Positions 34,657-44,705 of a stretch of 64,000 nt of DNA are shown piece by piece. The translations under genes and the position numbers were made by a program. The notes under the pieces were generated by a model. The model worked only from the letters and a program-made list of their open reading frames with translations. It was not told the origin of the DNA and did not search any database. The number at the start of each line of letters is the position of its first letter. Position 1 is the first letter of the stretch. The stretch comes from Batrachochytrium dendrobatidis JAM81 (Eukaryota; Chytridiomycota; Chytridiomycetes; Rhizophydiales): positions 1,042,690 to 1,106,689 of the forward strand of contig NW_006281099.1 in assembly GCF_000203795.2 (NCBI RefSeq), in the 5' to 3' direction.

Positions 34657-36733
34657 TTATTTTGTGACAAACATCCATCGGTTTTCGATTAGCATGCCAA
34701 GTTTTTTATAGGTGAGTCCACGAAACCGAGCAGGATCATTAGCAGATTTAGGTATTTGCGGAACAGAAACAATACACGACACACCACAATCAGAAATCAC
34801 TGGCGAGCACTCATCACACGGCAGCTTTGTGGTTACCATGATTGATCCAGTTGTAAGTGGTACACCTGGTGGATTACGCCATAACAATGCATTCTGTTCT
34901 ATTGTGAAAATGCAACGAAAAAGTTGAAGCATGTATAAATCACACAAATAGTGAATCCATGAACATATAGTGATGAATCATACCTGCATGAAGAATATAG
35001 TCATATTTGAGTTCTTCATCCTCGACTGAATCGTCTGCACCAGCTTGGGGATAATCAAAATGTGCTGCCTAATATCTCCATCATAATAGCAGCCAATGAA
35101 CAACAATGAGCAAGTTCCGCGTGAAATCAAATGCACACTATTTAGCAAATGACATTACCTTTTTGGGATATCCATTCCATCCAACTGAAATATAATTGAA
35201 TTCAGAATCAATCAAAACAGCGCCAACACCAACTTTCGGGTCGTCAGTTCTCTTGGAAGCAATATGTGCCAAAACCATAGCGTGTCGGGCCAATGTAGCC
35301 GTGTATGAATCCATTTCCCTCCAAGTAGTTTTTTTCTTAATGCTAGGTTTTTGATTGGCATTACTTTTTTCAGTCATCAGATCATGCAAGACATGTCGAG
35401 TCAGCATGGCCGTTGCATAACGGTATTGTAACAGACTGATTGCTCTAACTGTACGATTGAACTTGGCAACAATCATTGGCCATCGGGCTGATAATGCAGG
35501 TGTGTGTCCAACCGACATGTCTAGTTTCCAAGTGAGTGGATGGTCATCTGCATCGCAATTATCCTCTACCAATTCATGCTTCTTGTCATTGTTGTAGGCA
35601 TGCGTTGGTGAAAGATCTGTTGCAGCTGTGGGCATTACATAAGAATCGGACATGCTTGTGCTCAAAGATTCAGGTTTAAGACTTGAGTGATCCCATTGTG
35701 GAATATACAAGGACATGGCTATAGGATTGTTGCTCACTAGCCTATGCACTGAATGATAATTGGAATCGCGCTTTTCAGATATAGCAGTAGTGAGTGTTGA
35801 TGGTCTTCGTATTGGTGATGAGCCTGATCTGTGTCGCGAGGTTGAAGGTGGTGGGTATGGAGATGATGGAGATAGGCATGCTAGTGGTACGTTTTTATGA
35901 GGTGTTGGTTGTTGTTGATGTGACTCATAATATCCAAAAGATTGACTATCCAAGACGCTGTTGTCACGAGTAGGTACTGCACTCTGGCTGAAAACTGTTG
36001 TTGAATCAGTATCACTAGACAATTTTGTGCGTTTCAGTTGATGTATAGAGTCATCATTATGATCTACGTGTGTATTCCCAGTTTTGCTGTCAGCAGGCAT
36101 TACCAATGGTAACGAGGAAACTTCGGGAGATAAAAACCCTTGATCAATCTGCATTTCCAATTCACAATGGGCAGCCCAGTCCATCTCCCAATTTTGAGCT
36201 GGAAAATAGTATATTTTGCGAATTCCTGCCTGCACCATCACTTTGGTACACATGGCACAAGGAAACCTGGACACGTATCTAGGTAAAAATCAAATCTCAA
36301 GCGTTAAATACTAGGTTCCTGAAATAAGTATTGCAATGACACCTTATACTGGATCTTGGCGAGTTTATGGCACGAAGCCTGCATTTGAAACCTACATATC
36401 GCATCCTCGAGGGTCGTAAGGACATCGAAGGATAGCACGAACAATAGCATGTGCTTCGCCCGTACTTTCCAATGCAATGACTCTGTCCCTTGTGTCTACC
36501 AACACACACCCAGTAGGCCGTACAACCTGTGAAGTTTTTGGAGTGGATGAGCAAGGATAGAGTTCCATCCACAAAGCCATCAGCATGAACGTATCGCGTG
36601 AGCGGATTCGAGTTGCAGCATTACAAACAAGAAGAGCATCATCTTGTGTCGTGATGCTAGAATTGATAGCAGCTGAAGACTGAGTATTTAGCGCTATATT
36701 TTCAGAAGAAGCAATGGCGGGCTTGATTTCCAT
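34657..36733 (-). CDS. CDADC1: CDADC1-like protein with two cytidine/dCMP deaminase domains
   Basis: Four exons (36733-36396, 36278-35159, 35068-34984, 34898-34657) give 594 residues in frame. N-terminal deaminase-like domain: FMLMALWMELYPCS, RPTGCVLVDTRDRVIALESTGEAHAIVRAIL, CDIYVSRFPCAMCTKVMVQAGIRKIYYFPAQ. It has the PCxxC zinc pair but HAI in place of HAE, so the catalytic Glu is missing. A low-complexity linker of ~200 residues follows. C-terminal domain: LARHAMVLAHIASKRTDDPKVGVGAVLI, VGWNGYP, HAEQNALLWRNP, LPCDECSPVISDCGV, with all catalytic and zinc residues. This inactive-plus-active order is that of animal CDADC1, which acts on cytosine deoxynucleotides. ADAT and simple dCMP deaminases have one domain. 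Confidence 0.85.
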
Positions 36734-36758
36734 TGATTTCTGCTATTAGATTCACTTA

Positions 36759-36826
36759 CAGCTGTATTCACAAATGGAAAACTAAACAAGGTGTCTAATA
36801 AACAGCCAGCCTCCTGAAATAGTGGG
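36759..36826 (+). mobile_element. CTE TIR element copy 7, left-end fragment
   Basis: About 68 bp of the family's left end after a TA (CAGCTGTATTCAC, then TAATAAACAGCCAGCC), between the RsfS and deaminase genes and only 26 bp upstream of the deaminase start codon. Confidence 0.7.
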
Positions 36827-36924
36827 GTTCAGTTGCCACCAAATTTACTTGTTCTCGACCACAACCAAATCTATCCAATAAATAGAAACTACACTGTATT
36901 TATTTTTCAAACTGGATAAAGCAA

Positions 36925-38398
36925 TCACAAAATATCCCGAATCTCATCTGCTTTTAGCACAAAGTCTGTGGATATGGTTTCTGCATTCATGTGAACCCAC
37001 AATCGATCCAAATCATAAAACTGGCGAGATTCAGGAGTAAAGCAATTGAGTATGACATTGCCCAAATCCAGTGCCATCCAGTCTTCGCTATCTGCACCTT
37101 GAATCTGCAAATGGTCTGGCATTGAGCCATTTACGGGTGTGACCGACTTTACCTATTGTTTTCAAGAAAAGGGATGATAATTAGTCAAATGACACATTAC
37201 ATCAAGCCACGCTTAAAATTACCTTGCGACGAACAGCATCCGCAATGGAATAGATCTGCTTGGTAGATCTTCCCTCTACGATAACCATATAGTCTGTATG
37301 ATCGCACTTGCTCCTTACATCGATAACAGTCAGATTAAAACCACGCTCATCTGCAATCACTTTGAGCACATGTGACAGCAGTACACTGGACTCTACAGAT
37401 CCGTCCATTGCCATTGCTATCTCATCTTCAGATTCGATAATTCCCTCCTGTCGATTATGTGCAGCAGCCACACCACGTAGCCATCTTGGCACAGTTGGAG
37501 CGGCTTGTGTATACTCTTCAGGAATGTTATGGGCTACGTCCACATACCAATCATCTTCCTTTCTCGTAGTTTTGACAGCATCTTCCAACTTTGCAGTATC
37601 ACTCGTATCTTCATTTGGCCCATCTTGAACATGCTCGTGACGTAGATCATACAGTTCCATAACAGCTGCTCGTCGTCGCGCTATATCATCTAGTTTAGCA
37701 CTTGAAGGCTGAATATCCATCTCAATCTGTTGCTCAATGTATTTATCCAGCGCATCTGCAGCTGCATGACGGGGATCGGCCGACGCCTTTTGTTTCTGTT
37801 CATGTTTGGATTGCGAGTTAAAAACTGTTTCAGCAAGTTTACCTAGTTTACCGAATTGAGTCGAGTCAACAAAAGTCTTGTTCTTGCCTTCTGTTACTTG
37901 TTGAGAGTGTGGTTCTGGTTGCGGCTGAATTACATCTGAATTAGCTAATGGCGCAGACTGATCACTATGAGCATCGATATCCTTCAAATCTGCACTTTCC
38001 AAAGCATTGGAATCTGATAAAGATTTCTTCCGGGGCTGTTTTCCATCATACATGGATGCAAGGACATCGTCTGCAAGCTGATCTAATTCATGAGCTGTTT
38101 TGAGCTGCTCCATGGTCAGCCGTTCTGCTGATTGGCTAGATTGTAGTGGAGGTATTTCGTCACTGCCATATTCAAGTTTATAATTAATTGGAACTACCAT
38201 TGGTCGGCGAATACGAGCATAAAGCAGGATACCTGCATGCAAGTGTTTGTATTGAGGTTGACGGTTGATGTTTTGGCATAATGGGAACCTGGCTGCGCGT
38301 ATAATGGATTCTGGTGAATGTTGAAGCAGAGATTGGCTGCAAGTAGTTCTACTGGTAGTAACTAAAGTATATGTATTCTTGAGCATAAGTGAGTGCAT
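36925..38398 (-). CDS. mitochondrial RsfS/Iojap-domain protein
   Basis: Ribosome silencing/assembly factor family (bacterial RsfS, animal MALSU1, N-terminal part of yeast Atp25) that binds the large mitoribosomal subunit. Two exons (38398-37223, 37152-36925) give 467 residues. A basic, Ser/Thr-rich N-terminus fits a mitochondrial presequence. The Iojap domain is at the very C-terminus, about residues 345-467: VIDVRSKCDHTDYMVIVEGRSTKQIYSIADAVRRK, then SEDWMALDLGNVILNCFTPESRQFYDLDRLW. The ~300 residues before it are charged and low in complexity, with no domain I recognise; the bacterial protein is only about 105-120 residues. Confidence 0.88.
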
Positions 38399-39032
38399 AG
38401 GAGTATGTTTTGATTGGTATGATTAGTGCTACAGTCTAGTTGAAAAGCAGCTCTGAAAAATAAAAACTTTTTGGAGAATCAAAACGCTTGATTGACAACC
38501 ACCAAATTACAACCGTATTCATGTAAAATGAAACATTAAATAGGGGTGCTTCACTATAATAAACAGTCATGTCTGATTGGTGCCAATCTTACTGGGAAAT
38601 ATTGTTTTTAAACTCTTTTTAGTTTGCTGGTCTTTATGCTTATTCTTGTACAAATATAATGAATGTCTACATTCCTGTTCTAATACATTCCACATCCTTG
38701 ACATCCTTTCAATCCCCAACTTTCCCTTTCTTCAAATCAAACACTCGGTAATCATCATGGAAACAACAGTTGCATTCCTGAGATATGTTGAACTAGAGCG
38801 CGAAAGTATCTGATATTAGAATACAACAGAGCTGTATAAAAAAGGCAATCCATTTCCAATAACAACGAATATGTAACCACTGTTTATTCCAGAGAAAAAT
38901 ACAAGTTCCGACTGCAAGATCAACACAAGTTTCATTTTACGTGAATACGGCTGTAAAATAAATTGCCAAAATATACAGTTTTTGCCCTATAGTTTTAGCT
39001 GGGGTTATTCAACATTGACGAAACAGCAGCAC
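38399..39032. other. spacer with CTE copy 8
   Basis: Divergent region between the RsfS (-) and rhomboid-like (+) start codons. Most of it is a complete CTE copy, so at least part of both promoters must lie in or next to the element. Confidence 0.5.
38510..38953 (+). mobile_element. CTE TIR element copy 8, both ends present
   Basis: About 444 bp: left CAACCGTATTCATGTAAAAT, right TTTTACGTGAATACGGCTG, flanked by TA on both sides (TTA and TAA). Internal landmarks: CATGGAAACAACAGTTGCATT and GAACTAGAGCGCGAAAGTATC. Confidence 0.92.
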
Positions 39033-40614
39033 ATGGATAGAAAAGCATCCATTCTCCTGCTAGTGGCATTCATCATTCTCGTGGTGTTGTTCACCACTAG
39101 ACCAGATGAAAGCTCTTTCCACCGTCAAATTTCTTTACAAGTCAAACAAAGCAGCGGCATGCTATGGGGAATTTTATCACTTGATGGACTAGTCAAGGCT
39201 GCAACAGGTGAATTTCAAATGCACTTAAACCCAATCATGCCATGAGACTGGCTGTTTATTGTGCATTTCGACTCTGTCATTTAGTGCTCCATTTTACGTG
39301 AATACAGCTGTAACTCTTGATAGTCAAACTTGCCATGTAGTAACTCTGATTTTATTGAAACTGGAATTTTGGGAATGAGATCAGCCAAACTGATGAGATA
39401 TGACAGCTATGGGATTTTTGCAACCATGTCTTTGGCTCACGGACGGTATGGACGCTCTCCTCTGAGATCGCTGGGTCTGTTTTACACATGGTTTGATGTG
39501 TCAGGGCTCACGGTATTGGATCACTTACCTCGACCAGATGCGCTCGTTCATTGGGTGGATCAAATTCGATCGAATTGTCCGGCATGTAGGCGAGGTATTT
39601 TTAAATATGTCATGTATTGGATTACTCATGTCTGGTTGTTTACATGATTTGTATTGGATACTATAATGCGATTTATTTGTAGGAATATGCATGCCAATGT
39701 CCATTTCACCGCCTACATCAAGCTGCGTGTGTATACCCGGTTACATTGGAGTTAGATGCGACAGACCCCTTCCCAACACAGTAACAATATGGGACGCTTA
39801 TTTTGAAACTCCGCTTGCAGTTGCAGCTGCTCTCCACCCACAACTATTGGTGCCTATATCGGACTGGTCGCGATCACCAACAGTATTTGGAATTCCACTA
39901 TTGTATCTATCTCGAATTCACGCTAGTCTACCGTCTTATATGCGTGCATGGGGTCTGGTCAATATCTCGCAATACATTGGTATTCTTGAGGTTCTGGTAG
40001 GCACCATGATTATCGTGCATCTGTTATGGCAATTTGTACGATTAACAGGATCACTCAGATTGGAGATGAGTCTTGTGGAAACATTTACAACATCCTATAA
40101 CCAGATCGTGCACAAATATCAAATTGCAACTGTTTTTATGAGTCAATTGAGTCACGTATCACTGGTTCATCTGGCGTTCAATGTATATGGATTTGCAAAC
40201 TATGCTCCACTAGTGTATCAAGAGATTGGCCATTCTAGATTTGTTGTGTTTGTGGGTGCTACAATGGTATTGGTGGTAGGGACGTCAGTTGGGCTAGCAT
40301 GGGCAATGAGCGGACATCGCGTAGGTTGGAAACTCGAGAGGGTTTCAGGTGCTAGCGGATGGATCATGGCGCTACGACTTTTTTCATTGCTGGAAAAGAT
40401 AATAGTTTTCAAACATGGTACTAAATTGCAGTGGTGGAATAAGAACAATGTTGGAGTGATGCAACAGCTGATGCGGATGGATTGGGGCGAAGTGTGGGCT
40501 ATAGTTGGTCCCCAATTGGTTATGGATGTAATTGTTGGAGGGAATCTTGGGGCTGACGTGGGAGGGATAGTTGCTGCTGTTGCCTACTGTTGGTATAGTT
40601 TAGCTTTTGTTTGA
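39033..40614 (+). CDS. rhomboid-fold membrane protein with EGF-like segment, catalytic His missing
   Basis: Three exons (39033-39207, 39385-39594, 39683-40614) give 438 residues in frame. A hydrophobic N-terminal segment (ILLLVAFIILVVLF) acts as signal or anchor. A Cys-rich stretch follows (NCPACRRGICM...SCVCIPGYIGVRCD), with the CxCxxGYxGxxC end of an EGF-like domain. Then come at least six membrane spans with rhomboid marks: HVSLVHLAFNVYGF (the HxxxxHxxxN of span 2) and GASGW (GxSG, about residues 351-354). In the last span the usual H-x-G-G is DVGG (Asp at about 420), so the catalytic His is replaced. It may be a pseudoprotease. The 177-bp first intron carries a piece of CTE element. Confidence 0.72.
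39240..39310 (-). mobile_element. CTE TIR element copy 9, fragment in rhomboid-like gene intron 1
   Basis: About 71 bp of the family end in reverse (CATGAGACTGGCTGTTTATT, then CATTTTACGTGAATACAGCTG) followed by TA. It fills almost half of the intron 39208-39384. Confidence 0.8.
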
Positions 40615-40802
40615 CGAATAAATTGATTGATTAATTTTAGAATATTATAATTGAAACTCGAACTATGTGATGTGTTGCAAAAATGACATGTCTAGTAGAT
40701 TGGTAGTGAGAGTGCAGCAAGTATATCAAGAGTCTAGTTGGCTTTCCATTTAAAATGTATAGTTTAATCTAGATGTCAAGCAAGAAGGTTGACAAGGCAT
40801 TA

Positions 40803-41181
40803 CAATCATATTCACGTAAAATGGGTCACTAAATGAGGCGATCAGATTACATGGTAAACTACCAATCTCATGACATGATAATTCCCACAAAGTTTACTGA
40901 GCCACACTATGGGGTTGACATGGAAATAACAGTTGCATTCCTGTAATTTTGTTCTTTTCAAACAGAGCGCGAACGTATCTGCGAGTTTTTAAAATACAAT
41001 ACAGTTGTAGTTGAAAACTAGTTTGTATCATATGATGGGCAATGTATATATTGAATTGGGAATATCAATTGATGTCAGTTTGTAATAGCAAAGCACAATG
41101 AATATCCAAATATTGCTTATTTCAAAGCAAAATAGTGATTGCAGGTAAATACAAGTGGTCCGTTTTGCGTAAACACGGATG
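40803..41181 (+). mobile_element. CTE TIR element copy 10, both ends present
   Basis: About 379 bp: left CAATCATATTCACGTAAAAT, right GTTTTGCGTAAACACGGATG, TA on both sides. Interior deleted relative to copy 1. Confidence 0.88.
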
Positions 41182-41297
41182 TAATATAATTGGTCGAGTC
41201 TGTTCCGGGCTTTAGCTTGGCGGCGTAATCGCAAATTGTCTTGTTCGAAATTTTCCGAGATGCCCAAAGAATATAAATTATATCTCAAATCCTATTA

Positions 41298-41816
41298 CAG
41301 CCATATTCATGTGAAATGAAACATGTATGTCTGTCTTGCAGTCAATGCCTCCATTTGGGAATGCACGATAGTTTGATATTCACTGTTTCTCTATTACAAA
41401 CCGACTCGCTGCTCTTTCAACTGACACTCTCTAGTTTAATAAACATAATGCATTATGTTTACTATAGTTTTGAACTGGAACTACTTTATCTTAATACCAG
41501 ATACGTTCGCGTTCTAGTTTAAAACCCAAAGATTGCATATCTCGGAAATACAACTATACATGCCAATGTCAGTGTTTGGGAGAAACGAGAGTTGAATATT
41601 AAATAGATGTGGAATGCAGTAGAACAATGGTGAGCATTTGCACAGCTGTTTTATATACAAACGACTCGGAGGAAAAGGACCAATAAGCTAAAAAGGTTAG
41701 AGAACACAATGTTGTCTAGTGAATTGGGTGGGAACTGGCACCAACCAAACACGAGATTGGCTGTTTATGCATTTTGGCACCCTTATTTAGTGTTCCATTT
41801 TATGTGAGCACGGTTG
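41298..41816 (-). mobile_element. CTE TIR element copy 11, both ends present
   Basis: About 519 bp: left CAGCCATATTCATGTGAAAT, right TTTTATGTGAGCACGGTTG, TA on both sides. The interior is in reverse orientation (GATACGTTCGCGTTCTAGTTT; TGCCAATGTCAGTGTTTGGG). Confidence 0.88.
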
Positions 41817-41926
41817 TAAATTTGGATAAAGCTCTTTTCTTTCAACATTATTGGAATACCAGGACCCACACTAACTAAATAGCACACCTTACAACTTCTA
41901 TCGCTTTAAACATCAGCTATTCAGCA

Positions 41927-43216
41927 ATGCTCTCTTCTACTTTCAGCTCTGCTCATATGTCTGCACTACGGCTGGCAAAGTCTGCAACCTCTTTGCTTAT
42001 ACCTTCCTCATGCTCTGCATCAACCACACTAATTCCTGGCTTCCAACGGCAATCTGCTGCTGTTCTTTTGCAAGCTTCTCGAGCCTATCATGAAAAGGTA
42101 TGCCCTTTGGAACTTTGTCCTCCTACTTGTGTTTCTTTTAAATTATCTCCATTCTTTCTATAACTGTATTCATGTAGAGTAAATCGCTCCTGTATTTATC
42201 TTGCAGTGACTGTTTCTATTATATTTGGAATAGAGAATGATTAAATGTCTGTTGCTTTTTTCTATTGCAAAATGACATTCTCAATCCTTGTTCCAATATA
42301 ACGTCCATTATATGGTACAATCAAACCATAGTTTTGAATCTGCCCTTTTCATTTTTGGCATGACCATACATTGTACGATCACTAGATTCATATGCTGCAA
42401 TCCAGATACTGGTTTGATTGTTTTCAAACTCTACAAACCCCTTTGCTGTATCCTAGAATATTGGATACGTTCGCGTTCTAGTTAAAGCAGAGATTGCATA
42501 TCTCGGGAATGCAACTACTGTTTCCATGCCAATCGCCCAATGCCAGTGTTTGGAGGAAACGAGAGTTGGAGAGAACAAGTGTGGAGTGCATTAGAACAGT
42601 GATGCGAACATTTGTTCAGCTGCTTCATACAAAAATGGGCATGAGTACCAATGAACTAGAGAGTTCAAAGGATACAATGCTGTTCAGTAGGATTGGCTAT
42701 TTATCATGTATTTTGGCACCTCTAGTGGTTCATTTTACGCGAGTACAGCTGTACATCAAGATACCATATTTTTGCTAATTCAATTCATATCAAACCTGTG
42801 GAATGCTTTAGGTTCTTGAACATTACAGCAAGCCTCGAAATGTAGGCTCCATGTCCAAGACTGATCCAAATGTCGGCACAGGTCTCGTTGGTGCTCCCGC
42901 ATGCGGTGATGTGATGAAACTCCAAATTCTTGTTGACGACGTCACTGGCGAGATCAAGGATGTCAAGTTTAAAACTTTTGGCTGTGGATCTGCCATTGCG
43001 TCTTCATCTTTTGCAACCGAAAAAATCAAGGGCATGTCGGTCTGGGATGCTGCTAAAGTGAAAAACACTGACATTGCCAAGGAGTTGTCTCTGCCTCCAG
43101 TTAAACTGCATTGCTCAATGCTTGCTGAAGATGCAATCAAATCTGCTGTCAAAGATTGGGAGTCGAAGCGACAGGCTCGCAAAGCTTTGGGGCATATGGC
43201 GTCTGCCATCTCTTAA
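41927..43216 (+). CDS. ISU1: iron-sulfur cluster scaffold protein ISCU/Isu1
   Basis: Scaffold on which the mitochondrial ISC system builds [2Fe-2S] clusters. Two exons (41927-42097, 42812-43216) give 191 residues. The first ~52 residues are a Ser/Ala/Arg-rich presequence; the mature part starts near YHEKVLEHYSKPRNVG. The three ligand Cys are in GAPACGDVMKLQI (with the following Asp), FKTFGCGSAIASSS and LHCSMLAEDAI, and LPPVK next to the last Cys is the binding site for the dedicated Hsp70. Length is normal for the family. The 714-bp intron, much longer than others here, is mostly a CTE element. Confidence 0.97.
42163..42751 (-). mobile_element. CTE TIR element copy 12, near full length, in ISCU intron
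   Basis: About 589 bp: left ACTGTATTCATGTAGAGTAA, right TTTTACGCGAGTACAGCTG, TA on both sides. The interior, in reverse orientation, covers nearly the whole family consensus (TCCATTATATGGTACAATCA; GGATACGTTCGCGTTCTAGT; TCTCGGGAATGCAACTACTG). Confidence 0.9.
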
Positions 43217-44705
43217 ATTCTGAACCAACACTTTGATGGCTTACTCATCATTGGCCTTTAAACATCGAGCTCTTGTTTTTACCTCTTACTGGACTGAATT
43301 TACATGCATTTATCAGAGTAGTTTTACCATTTTATTGGAATAGCAAATATATCTTATTTGAACTATTGGGTTTTGATCTGGCTTTTGCAGTTGTAATGAG
43401 ATCACTAAGTTTTCGAATGATTTTGTCTTTAAATGAATCTCTTGGATAGTGGTAACTAGAATACATTTGAAAACAGTTTATTTCGTTGTATTCGAAACTG
43501 GCGGGTTATTTAAATCCCATTTGCTAAATGTATTCCAGAATATATTATGCACAACCCAATTGTCCGCCATTAACCTATCTGTGCCATAAGCCCTGAAATG
43601 CCACTTATTCCCATTTACTTTGCCGTTTGTAATTCAACCAAGGGTGACACAGCCATTCACTCAATGTGTGTTAGTTTAATTCATTCTCGCAAGTCTTTAT
43701 TTCTGGTCTTTGCTCGAGACTTTACATGTTGTTCTAGACCTGATCGCTTGCATATTAAACTGTATGGTTGCATTTGACTTGTGAAACTCTGTTGTGTTAT
43801 TACTCTTGATTCAATTGGAATTCAGCCGCCTGTTTTCAGCATTGATGCGTGAATATCACCAATATGTGTTGTCTCGACAACTTTATCATATGTGGCAAGT
43901 GAATCGGCATCCAATTAAGCAAAACTCATTGATGGTTCCTACCTATTCAAGTCGAAGAATAGGTGTTTAATTACAATGTGTGGCTTGATTGTCAGCTTAT
44001 CATTGCCACCATTCTAATCGGATGAATCTGCTGCATCGTTCCAAAAGGTTTAGCATACGTCTAAATGATCATCTAATGCAGAATGACCTGCAAAAATATT
44101 TATCCGATACAGTTGATCTCTCGAGTTATTGCTTGGCAATACAGCTGAGACGAGAGGGTTTGACTAGAACAAGATACGGCTGAGTAACTTGAAGTACTGC
44201 TATCCAAGCTCTTTGGTCCTCGAGTTGAATGACGAACTCGCTTTCATCTTGCATTGTATAGGGTTGCTGTCCATGTTTAGAATCGCCGTGTTTTCCGGAT
44301 GTTCTAAAGCAACGAGACTGCACACTCTGCATTCGACTCGAACTGAGTAGACTCCAGAGTGAATTACAGTTCATGTCAATGCACTTTGGAGTATTGCTTT
44401 ATTCCCGCCACCATCTTGCTATTGGTTTTGCTTTGAACTGTTGATCTAATTGTTTTTAAATCTTTGCTAATTCGGTCGAATTTCTTTTTGCTTGACCAGC
44501 AGGATTTCACCGTCTTTTTTCTTTATTGCTTTACAACCCACCGACTGGATTGATACGACATCGATACTCGTATTTCTGGGTATAGTCAGAGTCGAAACAT
44601 ACAATTTAAACTGATCAACTGGAAGCAGTAGAGATCGCTGATACTTTAAAGCCCTCATTTACCAACAATTGACAATTTGCCACCACGGAGATTCAGTCGT
44701 CCAGC
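43217..44705. other. 1.5-kb gene-free spacer
   Basis: Between ISCU and the C2H2 gene, both on the plus strand. Only short ORFs; no CTE copy and no repeat recognised. Confidence 0.5.

Larger units (their letters stand above)
40615..41926. other. 1.3-kb gene-free spacer with two CTE copies
   Basis: Between the rhomboid-like and ISCU genes. Two complete CTE copies in opposite orientation (40803-41181 and 41298-41816) fill about two thirds of it. No gene seen. Confidence 0.6.

Noticed and set aside
44126..44658. Two minus-strand ORFs of 82 and 63 residues
   Set aside because: Short, no domain, no splice context; not distinguishable from chance.
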